DNA of 64,000 bases from Nephrocerus scutellatus (taxonomy: Eukaryota > Arthropoda > Insecta > Diptera > Pipunculidae): the NCBI GenBank assembly GCA_947095585.1, contig OX352765.1, positions 25,822,254-25,886,253 on the forward strand, in the 5' to 3' direction. This document shows, one piece after another, positions 1 to 12,118 of this stretch. The stretch's first letter is position 1, and every line of letters begins with the position of its first letter. The notes beneath the pieces were generated by a model, which was not told the origin of the DNA, made no database searches, and worked only from the letters and a program-made list of their open reading frames with translations. The translations under genes were made by a program, and so were the position numbers.

Positions 1-1
1 T

Positions 2-1975
2 ATGGTGCTCCGAGCGCGGATTGCATCATCACGAAAGACTGCATCCGCGAATCAGATTCGAGTCAACACGGCTTCACTTCGCCTAAATGCAGGGAGTGTA
101 AGTCTCGGGGCTGAGATGTCGGGCGTAGAAGAGAAATGGACACGCCTTAAGAATACTGTCATTAGTACTGCTGACTCCATCTTAGGCAGTAGTCGTAGAG
201 ATCGAAACGACTGGTTCGATGACGAATGTAAGCTAGCGACTGATGTGGCGTACCGAGCAATGCAACAATCTCATACGCGAAGATGAATATAAAGAGCTCA
301 GAAGATATGAAAAAACAGTTCACCGGCGAAAGAAAGCAGCCTGGGAGAAGAATCTCGTCCGTGAACTGCGACTGAAGTTCTACCAAAGGGTCTGCGGTAT
401 GACGCAATATACACCACGTTACACATACTGCAAGGACAAATAGGGTAATCTAATTGCCGCTCTTAAAGGCATCTTAGAGCGATGGGAAGATCACTTTCAT
501 GAGTTGCTAAATGGCCAGCTAACGGAGGAATTGGAGGCTCCACCCATGACTGAAGATCATAATATGCTGCCGCCACCAAGCATAGACGAAGTTAGCAGAG
601 CGATAAATCGGCTCAAAAATAATAAGGCCCCGGGATCTAATGGGATCCCAGCCGAACTGATAAAAATAGGAAGCCCCACATTATACCAAGCAATTCATGA
701 AATAATACTGCAAGTATGGGAAGAAGAAGCTATGCCAGAAGACTGGCGAAGAGGCGTCCTGTGCCCCATACATAAGAAGGGAGATATCACAAAATGCAGC
801 AACTATCGTGGTATAACGTTGCTGAGTACCGAGTATAAGATTTTCACCTCTATCCTTCAAGACAGGATAGCCTCATACGCTAAAGTCATCATTGGTTCAT
901 ACCAGTGTGGCTTCATCCCAGGCAAATCAACAACTGATCAGATCTACACCCTAAGGCAGGTTATGGAACAATGTCTAGAGTTTCAAAACTCACTACACCA
1001 TCTTTTTGTAGACTTTAAAGCCGCCTATGATAGCATAGCCAGAGTAGAACTTTATAAAGCCATGAGAGAATTCGGTATCCCAAATAAACTGACACGACTA
1101 TGTAGGTTGACCATGACCAATGTTATAAGCCAAGTAAAAATATCCGGATCACTATCAAGCCCATTCAACATCTATAACGGGCTCCGATAAGGGGATGGAC
1201 TGGCCTGCGTCCTCTTCAACCTGGCGTTAGAGAAAGTGATTCGAGACTCTGGCGTAACGGCGAGAGGAACAATCCTCTATAAGTCCATTCAGATACTGGC
1301 TTACGCAGACGATATTGACATCGTGGGTAGAAACCGAAGAGCTGTACAGGAAGCTTTCATCCAGATAGAGCCGGCGGCATGAAATCCGGGGCTGCACATA
1401 AATGAGAGCAAAATAAAGTTCATGGTGGCCACGTCTGCGGGTAGAAGATCCAACAGTGGTCCCTCAATTCAAATAGTGGAGCGCGAATTTGAAGTAGTGC
1501 AATCATTTAACTATCTCGGGTCAACTATAGCAGCCGATAACAGCATGGAACCAGAAATACGCGCACGGTTGCTTAAAGCCTACAAAGCCTACTATAGTCT
1601 GTCAAGGCTCTTCAAATCCAGGAACTTAACCAGAACATCCAAGCTGCTGATATATAAGACAATGGTCATACCAGTACTTACATATGGATCCGAGACTTGG
1701 GTGCTTAGCAAAAAGCATTCTGACCTCTTAGCCGCGTTCGAGAGAAAAGTCTTACGGAGAATTGTTGGCCCCGTATGTGAGAAAGGACATTTCCGGAGAC
1801 TCTATAATGATGAGATTTACGAGCGTTACCGCGATGTCGACATCGTGAAGAAAATTAAGCTCGGTAGGCTCCGGTGGGCAGGACACCTAGCTTGCATGAG
1901 CGAAGAGTATCCTGCTCGATAAGTCTTTCGCGGTAGGATTTATGAAACACGACAGCGAGGCAGGCCAGTGCAATA
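2..1975 (+). mobile_element. RTE-like non-LTR retrotransposon, 5'-truncated and decayed
   Basis: Reverse-transcriptase pol remnant of an RTE-type LINE; the clade is inferred from motif style. The first ~290 bases give the linker after the endonuclease. From about 504 the RT domain reads with motifs NNKAPGSNGIPAE, NYRGITLLS, QCGFIPGKSTTDQI and FVDFKAAYDS. Then comes the catalytic AYADD box near 1300, and from 1422 the thumb/C-terminal part with FNYLGSTI, LTYGSETW and RLRWAGH. Stops and frameshifts near 440, 1188, 1381 and 1920 show it is dead. The 3' end is lost around 1975 (other copies end in TGATG-rich sequence). Shorter relatives occur at 11.5, 16.1, 21-23.8, 31.2, 33.1, 41.1, 48.9 and 51.1 kb. 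Confidence 0.85.
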
Positions 1976-3534
1976 TTTTTATACTAAGGGTACTTTTCTC
2001 CATCAAACGAAAGCCACAAAGAATTATATAATGCGCATCTTAACACATTTTTAATCACAAAAGTTCTAATACCAAAAATTATTTAGTATTTATTGCCAGA
2101 ATAACTAAATCTAAGTCCGTCCAATCAGATGAATGCGCTACACTACCTCTCCCACATACTAAGGCCAACAGTTTGCTTTGACTTTCCTTTAACATCGTCC
2201 TACAATAGAAGACAATTTTCTTATCTTCAGAATTTGTTAATATTCGAAAAACTAAGAAGTTTATTTAATAAAACCCAAATTATATAAAGTATCACGATAT
2301 CATATTTCTAAAGATATTTTTAATATTTTCAATCCCTCAGAGTTTAGCTGAACGTGTGGAAGGCTATGATTTTAAACTGGTTCTGTTTACATAATAAAAT
2401 GAACCCAGTTCTCAGCTTCTGCTCTTGAATTTTTACATATACGACTATTATTGAAATAATTAGGCATGCCACATATGTAAAGACAAGAAAATAGTTTATA
2501 AAAACCATGAATTTTAAATATTTTTTTTATAAAACATCAATTAAGCCGGCAATTATCTTTATATCTTTCTATCTTTAAATCTTTTAAAAGCTAGCATGTA
2601 TATATTGAATTCTTGCCAGAACTTTAACTGATTGATATTTCAAGTAGGTAGGTAAATTTTCGTTAAGAAATGGCGTCATTTTTGTTTGTTTGACTATTTG
2701 CATATAAATGTATATTTGTTTAGCATTATGCATATCATCTTAAGGTGCCTTTCCTTTGTTAACTCTTCTAATACATCAAAAGTTTTGTGGCAAAAATCTA
2801 CCAATTCATCGTGTTAATTTATCATCATCACTTTAGTTTAAGCAAAGCGTTTTACTGATTAAGCCAAAGAAAATTCATATCATAAATTATTTTTAAATAA
2901 TTTTGAACTGAAATTTGTTTATTTAAGCTGACTAAGAAAAACAAAAAAAAAAACAAATTTTGAAAAAAATAACAAAAACAAAATATAAACATAGAATATG
3001 TTAAAAAGTTTTTCAGGTATCATTCCCTTTCCTAAGAATAGAACTTCTCAAAATTAGAAAGATTCTTTCTCAAACGTAATAGTTTCTCATTTGTTTGTAG
3101 TAAATATCACGTGTTAAGATCAAGTGTTGAAGTCTTCATTCTATAAAAGACTTAAAACACTTTGTTGGTTTGATTCTGTTTGGTTTAAAAAGTTAAAAGA
3201 GTAACGATACCCACGAATGGTTTGGAATGCATGAGATTTAAACATATCCAGATTGTAGTACTAATTCTTCTTGTCATTTTAACTCGTTTCCAATTCTTAA
3301 AAATATTGTATCTGATTTTATGATAGCCATATTTTGTATATTTTTGGTTACAGTCTAAAATACAATAATTTGAAAACTAATAACGGAATGTTTTATCCAA
3401 ACAAAAACAAAAAACTTAAGACAGAAACTTGTTTCTGTGTAAACTATTAACACAAAGTGTCAAATTGTTTAAAAGGCAAACTTGATAATAAATTAGAATT
3501 ATAAACAAAACATTACACCACAGTAGTAACATAC
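1976..3534. other. AT-rich intergenic or intronic stretch, no gene recognised
   Basis: AT-rich sequence with no recognised coding exon, RNA gene or clear repeat. It lies directly 3' of the signal-peptide exon at 3535-3610 (minus strand), so it may be that gene's first intron. No matching second exon was found by eye. Confidence 0.5.
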
Positions 3535-3610
3535 CTTGCCTTCTGAAATTCTGCTGTGATAAAGCAGTTGCAAAACATGCAAATCCAATTATTGCGATTA
3601 ATAACTTCAT
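3535..3610 (-). CDS. First coding exon (signal peptide) of an unidentified secreted protein, paralogue A
   Basis: The ATG at 3610-3608 opens 25 codons starting MKLLIAIIGFACFATALSQ, a classical signal peptide with a short n-region, a hydrophobic core and cleavage probable after A-L-S. The exon stops at a good donor (CAAG|GTATGT) in phase 1. It has exactly the same length (76 nt), donor phase and residue pattern as the exon at 9188-9263. The two 5' flanks also share a stretch (ATCTAAT-ACGAAGT type) about 150 bases upstream. This indicates a tandemly duplicated gene family encoding secreted proteins with a long first intron. No downstream exon was recognised, so the family is unknown. It could also be a dead duplicate. 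Confidence 0.55.
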
Positions 3611-5279
3611 ATCGCTTTTTAAATTCCACTATTTTCTTTTTTCCCTTAAGATTTATTCTGTTTCCGTGTGAAAGACAGTTATTAAAACATTATAAGCTAC
3701 AAAATACAAGGTCAATTTTAAGTTCCACTAAACTTATAATCACACTTCACGCACTGCACATTTACTTCGTTATTAGATCGATATACGTTAAGGTGCCCAG
3801 ATTATCCGCATATATCAAGCACAAGTTTTTTTAAAAAATTCTTAAGTGATTTTAGTCCACAGAACCCGTCGCGTTAACGACTGTATTAAGACTATTCAAA
3901 ATGATCGTACGTTTGCTGGATATAAGCTTAACACAATAATCGACCTGTTTGCATCCTCGCCTCGGTCTACGGCAAACATAAGTTTAAGTATTAATTTTAT
4001 ATACGACGACTACGACCGGTAATTTTATTAGTAGTAGTTGTAGAATTACTTATAATGTATTTGCGGTCAAGCTGGAGTGCGCTCCTATCTACTACACTAA
4101 CAAACAATGCTACTACTACAGTGTTTCGTGTTGGTCACTGTGTGAAACTGTCTCAAAAAAATGCTTTGACGAACATCGGAACTTGGTTGGTTAATTAATA
4201 TGATTACGAGATGGGAGCAGAGAGTTGGAGAATAAACAACATTCGTTCGTATTTGGTAGTAGTCCCGGCGGGGGACTGAATGTATCGTCGAGAGAATCTG
4301 AAGGTTACAGAAATTTGAAGATACAATTGTTTGATGTCAACAACTTGCCTATGTCGTGTAACACTTATCATTGTCGTATTATATTGATTAATGGTTTTGT
4401 GTTTTTTTACTATCTTATAGAGAGAAAAAAATAAAAAAGGAAACAGAAGAGCATTGAAACTATTTGCTTATTTAATAACTTAACACTATCCACTTTATTT
4501 ATTAAAATAATTATTATAATAACTTCATAGTAACTATATATGTGCTTTACTTTTATCAAAAAATCGGCAGATCGAGAAAAAACATCTCCATTTGAATGCG
4601 GATTTGATCCTAAGTCTTCATCTCGTCTTCCATTTTAATTAAACATCTAAATCAAAATCTTTAAGAAATTAAATACTGATACAATATTGTTACTTCTTTG
4701 ACGATTAAATTCATAAAAAATTGTATAACAAAAATAATAGATGCATATTAAAGAAAAAATAGCAAATATAATATTAGCGACATCTATTACCTATACCTGG
4801 CCGTGTAGACGGTTCATTGAATCTCATGTGACGATTTATTGAATGTTAAATCGCATGAGCACAATTTCTTATACAGTTTTACTCCAAACGCGTCTGAAGA
4901 TGTTTGACACGTGCGAGAAGGGAACTTTCTTAGGCGGAAAAATTCATATACAAAGTAAGCAACGATATCAAAATTCATATATTTTCCTCTTTGTAATTAA
5001 AACAATAGTTAAAACAATAAATGTAAACTATTTATTGGCGGATGTTATTTTTTCTTTCTAAAAAAATAAATGAAACACAGTATTACAAAACTACACAACA
5101 ATTTGTTGAAAATGTCTGCATGAGCATTAGAAATTACGCAATGATGTCATCAGGCAATTCAGATCGATGTTAATTATCTTTTTGTGTCGAAATTGAAATC
5201 TTATACACAGACAGAGAAGCAGATTCAATAAGGTCTCGGTTTTGTGCAATTGCATAGAAGAACAAAAAGTCGATATAAT
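3611..5279. other. Upstream flank of paralogue A, no gene recognised
   Basis: Contains the presumed 5' flank of the 3535-3610 exon, then AT-rich sequence. Short open stretches such as 4225-4434 have no recognisable domain or splice context and are treated as chance. Confidence 0.4.
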
Positions 5280-5600
5280 TCATTTTATACATTACTAGCT
5301 GTTCCGGATCAATCCGGAACCGTGACTCAAGTGTCCGATAATTTTTTGAATTCTCTGTATTAACATCCCTCCGGTTGTGTTTGTTTGTTTGTTTCTCTCC
5401 AAATCTTGTGATCAACTTTTAATCCATTTCCTAATATTCGATTTTATTCAAACTTTGCACACATGACAACACTTTCTGCAAAAATTTGGAAGTGAACGGC
5501 CCTCAGGGTCAAGGGGATCCCACGTCTGTCTACACCACGCGCGGACATAGTTATTTTGTAATATATGTAACGGTTCATTTAGCGTAGGCCCAAAGAACCG
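5280..5600 (+). repeat. Dispersed repeat family R1 ('ACACATG ... TCATCGGAGAT'), copy 1
   Basis: Copy of an unclassified interspersed repeat. Diagnostic parts are a GTTTGTTTG run, a CTTGTGATCAA box, CAAACTTTGCACACATG, GACAACACTTT, and a GC-richer stretch ending in GGGGATCCC. Related copies or pieces lie near 6080-6150, 20775-21000, 39850-40590, 49905-49990, 52132-52215, 52665-52770, 57115-57420 and 63415-63540, in both orientations. No protein is encoded. It is probably a non-autonomous element. Confidence 0.6.
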
Positions 5601-8600
5601 TCAATTTTGTCGTTTTTATCCGGTCTTAGTTACAAATGTTGCTTTATCTTATCTTATACTATATACGTTCTAAAGTATGTTTGGTTGTTTGTTTTTTTGT
5701 TTCCTTCCGCACCGTTGATCGTATCAATTCAATTTTTTAAGAACGCTTTACTGATGTGTGGAAGGAACACTAAGCATATTTCCGCCAAACAAAAACCACT
5801 CCTTGAGTGATTTAAAACTGCTATTAATTTATAATCTACATACAAGTCCTTAATTGTACTTAGCATAGTCTATTATATTTATATTTTTATATAAATTTGA
5901 AACTGTTTGTTATTTTAACCGATATTAGGATCGATTCTATAGTTTTCTGGGTGGCTGAGGTAGTCAATGGGTGGAGTTGGCGGGTGGTCAATTGGGTTGG
6001 CCAGAAATAGCCGGGTATTTCCGATAGTAGAATCATAATTTCAAATCTGGAAGATTGAAGCTTTATAACAGTGAAATAATTTTTAAAATCGGTCCGGTGG
6101 TTTACTTTATACAAGCAAACAAACAAATTACTTATAATAATAATATAGATTAATATAACATATCGTTGTTCCTTTCGTATTACAGAAAACTGTGCCTTGA
6201 CGGACGTTGATTCTCATATATGCTTTTTAAATGTCGGTAAATAAAAAGCAAAGTGTTGTTTTTCATTTGTGCAAAACTATGTACATCCAAAGTTAACTCT
6301 CAATGCGCCAAAAGAAGTCTCAGTACAAAAAACAATAAAACTAAAATAATAAATGCAGTAAGACTGACCTCAGCCGCGTCAAATACATCCCTCATATATG
6401 ACGCCCTGAACGTGTTTTGCATTAATCAATGACAAATCTTATATTTTTTAAAAATCAATTTTCGATTACTTTTCGAAGTATTTGATATGAATTCAAAACT
6501 TGAGCGGCATTTGTATTTCTGAATCTAGATTATATCCGTTTTATGATTAAAATGACTCATAGATTAATACTTCCTTTAATCATTTCTGTGGTCCGACAGT
6601 TAAAATTGATTTATATCTGAGTTGTTTAAGGCGGATCTGCTAATTTTGCTACACTGAATTGTTAACTAATCATAATTGCAACTGTGTTCAAGTTGTACAC
6701 TTTTAATAAATACAATTGTTTGTCAACAGACAGGTGCCAACGAACGCAAGTAGGTAATATATAGTTGGTATTGGTAAAACTTGATTCTTCATGAAGTGAT
6801 GAATCGAATTTGTCTTGTAGTTAATATTCAGCAGCTGCCGCGATATTTAGTACAACTTAATAATTTGTATTTATTTGCAGTCGTTTCATTGTATTGCTTT
6901 ACTTATCTACCAATTTACTATATTCTGCACGCATTCTTGAAATTATTACGTTACTAGTAATATGTCAAGAGTAAAATTACGCATTGTGGTCAATTTAGAA
7001 CGCTGGGAAATTCCATTGCGATATTTATAAACGGATATGGGATCTGAGTATAATCTAGATCTAAATTGAAAAAATGTCATCAAGACAGCGAATCTGATAA
7101 ATTTCAGATGAAATAACTGTACAATTCTGAATAATGGATGTTAACCACTGCCAACAAAGAGCTTAGTCACAACTCGTCATTTACACAAATTAATGTTAAT
7201 TTCTTCAGGTTTTTCCTAATAAAATGCAGAATAAAAATTATGCTATCGGTCATTTTGTTTTAATCTTCTCATTTGCAATTTGCTGGTTCTGATGGTGGTT
7301 CAACGAATCGAAATTAATTCATGTTTCCAAAATTAAATTATTTTAATTCAAATTAATTGTTTGTAAATTTTCTGGTTTATATGTTTTACAAAAAGGTTTT
7401 CTTCAATCCAGCGTAGGAACAAAACTCTGATGTAGTGTTACATGACGAAGAACAATCTTTCAAAAATCCATTCATATAATGGCGATATTAATATCATCGG
7501 AATAAATTCATGTTTTTTAGAAAATTCATGACGAGTCGAAATTTAAAACCGTAATTGAACGAGATAAAGTTAATTGTAGTCTATGTACAGAAGATTAATT
7601 ATTAAGAGCACGAATTAGAAGTACTACCAGTTAGGGAATTTATGGATCTGAAAAAAAGACTAAACTCTGGTTGGCTCGAAACTTTGCCAAGCTAGGCACA
7701 CGTAGCTGTAACGGAGAATATGGCACCTCGGTATTGCACAGCCACGAAAATGATAATTTTACTTTATACAACTGCTTTTATCATTTTCAAATTAACAGGA
7801 CTAAGACATAAGAATGCGTTACTGTGTTTATATTGTAATTTTTTTCTTTATCATAAACTTACTTGCTAACTAAACTTAGTATATAACATGGCATTTTTTC
7901 GAGAGCACGCATCGGAAACTAGTGGCTTGTGTGTTACTTATACGTCATAAGTGAATAGTTTCTAATAATAATTATTTAAATATGTAAAACCAAATAATTA
8001 CAGAAATTCAATCATTGCTAAAATAATTATAAAAAAACTACATACCAACATAGGAGCCAGTAATCGTATATGGTTCAATACATTATATTTCATTCTTCTG
8101 TAGTTTTGAAGTAGTCGGAACTTGTAAAATGGATGCTCTCATTGATTTTTGACCAATTGGTGTTTTGGAAAGATCAGTTGTAGATATTAGATGCACATGG
8201 AATGGTTTCGGCTATAGTCGTTTGTCATAGCAATCAAGATTTTTACAAATGCCACAAATATTAAAAACAAGTTTAAAATTCGATTAAAAGCCAAAATAGA
8301 AATCGCTTAAAACCCTTACCATAGGTTCTCCATAAATGTATTGTATGTTATTACTTTGTTCTAGAGATGAAGGGTATTGACGTGAATCAACTGCATAACA
8401 GTTTGCATCATATCGGCAACATTTCCATGGTTTATAATTGACAATTATATTCTCTAAAATATTAATAAAACAAATTAATGCAATAAAAAGTTAAGAAGTT
8501 AATTATTAATTTTAAATTTCTGAAAAAACCCTCGTCTGCCACAACATTTCTGATCGTACAATAAACTATTTTAGCATTATAAGTAGTAAACTAATATAAG

Positions 8601-9187
8601 TTAGATGGCATTTTCTTTACCTGTACAGAAAAAATTTCGGTTCTTTTACAAAATTACAACCCGTTTCAAACTCTCGAAGAAGCTAGAATTTTGTAATATA
8701 ATATGGTGAGTACTCGATAGAATAAAGAAATAGTGTTCATTTGTGTTCATGTTATAATAATATTTATATATCATTATTACGTAGATGTTGGCTGGACTTG
8801 ATAGCGATGCGAAAACCTACACTTAGATTTTCTCATTGGTCATATGATCAACCTTCATACTTTTTTTCAATTAATTTCTACTAAATGATTTTGCTTAATA
8901 AAAGCGTTTGCGTTTTTTGTCATTAAATTCTTTATTTACAGTTTATGTTATTTTCTAGATTCAACACAAAAAAAATTATGTTAATGTAACCCACGTCAAC
9001 GAATGAAACAATTTTGAAAAGGTTTTAAGCTTTTGTAGCGAGCAATATTAATAGCTTAAAAATATTAAGTCAACAAGTATACCAAATATATACATTCCTT
9101 TTTTTTTGTTCAAAATTTTTACAATTAACACTTTTTTATTTTCAGAAAAACTGTATTCAACTTAGCTTCTTAACAGTGTTAGCCTAC
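5601..9187. other. Long AT-rich stretch, no gene recognised
   Basis: Mostly AT-rich and unrecognised. A short GTTTG-rich scrap of repeat family R1 lies near 6080-6150. This interval is 3' of the signal-peptide exon at 9188-9263 and could contain its remaining exons, but none was identified by eye. Confidence 0.4.
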
Positions 9188-9263
9188 CTTGCTGTTTGTA
9201 GTTTCGCTGCGAAAACGCAACTGCAAGACATGCTAATTCAATGATTTGAATCAAGAATATCAT
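9188..9263 (-). CDS. First coding exon (signal peptide) of an unidentified secreted protein, paralogue B
   Basis: The ATG at 9263-9261 opens 25 codons beginning MIFLIQIIELACLAVAFSQ, then a donor CAAG|GTAGGC in phase 1. Alignment with the exon at 3535-3610 is gapless: leucine/isoleucine core, conserved Ala-Cys, Ser-Gln at the cleavage region, and an N-(F/Y)-(R/K)-x-Q-G end. Copy B has a Gln and a Glu inside the hydrophobic core, which could weaken targeting. Spacing between the two exons is about 5.65 kb on the same strand, consistent with tandem gene duplication. The later exons and the family are unknown. Confidence 0.5.
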
Positions 9264-12118
9264 ATTGTCATACGTTTGACTGAACATTACGGAGTACTTG
9301 AAGGGAAAATTAAATTGTTATCCGAAAATGTTAATATAAAGTCTAAGCATAAATATGTTTTCACTTGTTAAAAAATCGCACGCACCGTTTACACGTAGCA
9401 CCAACAAGTTACACTTTTAAATAAACTTCGCTATTAGATTCAAAAGTCCGCTTTTGGACCTACAAGTTAATTTGGTCATAAACAATTCCATAAATATAGT
9501 GCGGTCACTAAAAGATTGACAAAAAATCTACCAGAACCTTTCTTTTATACTTAGTTAATGAGCCAGGTATTGGGAAGCAGGAATAGTGAATACAAGATTC
9601 GTGCGAATCAAATGTCTTGATGAAATTATTGAGGCTTACTTAAATTTGAATATAATTTAAATTGTTTTTTATCACGTTTGTTTGGAAGTTGTTGACTTGG
9701 TGTTTGTCACGTATCTTTAGAAGTTTTTTATGTAAGGTAATGCTTATTACTCTTTTATTCAGTTAAGGAAAAGAAGTAAACTGCAATAAGAAACCAAAAG
9801 TTAAAAGTTGGTATTATGTAATACCATTCCAAATTACTTGCATTTTAATAAAAGTATATTATATTTTCACGTGCGAATTGTTACCACCAAAGAAAAATCT
9901 CAATGATATTAAAATTGGATTATGAGTTCCAAGTATTTATTTATTTTTTTATTCACTCTATCTTCCTCTCTCTCTTAGGAGGCATCTCTCTTAAAAGAGT
10001 TTTATATGATGCCGTTTCTTGAAATCAAAAATACAAAAATATTTATTTGAAGTATGACTTAGAAACTGTGTATCATTATCACAATTTTTTACTCTACAAC
10101 AACTTGGTTCCGCAGGCGCGGCCATCCGCAAACTTGCATCGAGTTCGAACAATACTCGTCGACGATGCTTCTAATCACTTAATTAATAACCAATTATTTG
10201 TTAGACTTAATCTGCTATAGAACGATAGACTTGTCAACTCATATTAATAACTTTATGTATCTACAATGATTTGTACGTGTCGACGCAGTCATACATTTGT
10301 TATTTGTCGGTATATGTACCGGTACAATAACTATCCCAAGTGACTTTTTTGCGCTTCAACGCTATTAAGTCAATATTCGGAGAAGCGCATTCGTGTTTTA
10401 ATTATCATTCAAGAGCTAATGTCGGCTTCAGTATACCATAATAAGAAGGTTATTTCATTTTGCTATTGGCCGTTCTCTTGTATGCTTTATGTAAGGTTTT
10501 TTTTTAACGGGATGATTCACCCAAATTTGAACGCATTTTAAATTTTTTTATTAATATGCAGATAATTTTGGTGCCAAATCAGTGCGCTGGGAAATTCCAA
10601 TTTAAACTTATCTTACTGGGAAACGTGTTTGGTTCCTACTATCTATGTGAATAAATGCAGTGAAATACAAGACGTTGGACAAGTAAACCGAGTCATGGTT
10701 GGCTGTAATTTGAACACTTTGTTAAAGAAAATTTGCAAATGAGATTATTCATCGGGTACAATGACACATATAATATATAAATAATTTCTGAACGCAATAT
10801 AAGCAGAAAATTGATAATTTTTGTTTTGTATTTTACGCGTAATTAGAAGCTTTTATTTAACATGCTTTGTCCGTTTACCACAAATTTTGCAAGCCGATTT
10901 TCGTCAACTTCGCGTTGTCCAATTGAGTTGAAATTTTGAACAAACATGTCCCAGTGACAATGCAATCTTCCTGTACAAATAAACTGTTCCAATGATAGAT
11001 TTAGATTGTAGAAGCTTCACAAACTTTGCGGTCCAAATTTTTTTTTTATTTTTATTTATTGATTATTGTAACAAACTTAATGATTTGTTGCTTAAAAAAT
11101 CGTAGTTGTAGTCTGGAATTGTTTACTTACAATTCGCATTTGTTACATTAAATTATAATGTATAAAATATTCATAAGAGTAATGAGAGTAATAAGTCACA
11201 AGAGCAACATAACATACAAAGTTAGCATTCTAGCACCGCTTCAAGCGTGGAAGATCTAAATGTAAAAAAATTATATTATATTAAATTAAATGGCTCTACC
11301 ATTGAGTGATAAAAAGTTAGCATTCACCACAAAAACTTGTAAGAAAATAATAAGGCCCCGAAAATGGATGCTATCGCTGAAAATAAAATACAGAATGTAT
11401 GTCATACTCGTAATTAATACTTGTAGTATTATTATGTAAAGAGACTACGTCAAAAAATTTAAAAGTTCTATATGAGGCCAAAAACCAGAGTATATCACAA
11501 AAGCACTCGAAATTCTAAGTATATTGAAATGACTGTGTAGGTTGACCATGTGACCAATATGAAAAACAAAATTAAGATTTGCGGATCACCACCAATTCCA
11601 ATCAACATTTAAGTCATAATAACATAAAAAAACAGGCAAAGTGAATTATTTTACTTGGGTTTATTCATAAACTAGATCCAAATAACTTTAAACATGCTCC
11701 ACTTGCCTTTATAAGCTAAAATTCCAGCAAAATTACACACATATAAAGTACGATATACATACACATACAGGGCACAGGGCACAAAAGTAATATGTATTAG
11801 TTAATAGCTGATAATTACTCCACTACTGATTATTGATCACTAATAATAAGAATTCTTTAGATATAGAAATGGTTTTTTTATTTAAATATTTTAATTATTA
11901 ATAGTGGAAACAAAATATTTAGAATATAAACTTATAATGAAGATAGAAAATAAATAACGAAAAAAACCTTGGAATATAAACAGACCTTACATTGTTGTGC
12001 CGTCAAATTTATATACTTTTCTAAAAAAAAAATATCGCTTATAATTATAAGTGTAAAGTAAAAACTCTACTTAACCTACACTTATCATTAACTTGCTTAA
12101 ATACGTTATCATCATAAC
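9264..12118. other. Intergenic stretch with LINE scraps
   Basis: AT-rich sequence with no gene seen. About 10083-10165 resembles the 3' untranslated end of the RTE-like element (compare 21070-21150). Position 11530-11612 is a clearer RTE scrap. The part next to 12118 probably holds the 3' UTR of the serine protease gene. Confidence 0.45.
11530..11612 (+). mobile_element. RTE-like LINE scrap
   Basis: Matches the RT region of the 1-2 kb element: TGTGTAGGTTGACCATG, then an ATCCGGATCAC-like piece and CCAATCAACAT. Strongly diverged and about 80 bases long. Confidence 0.5.
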
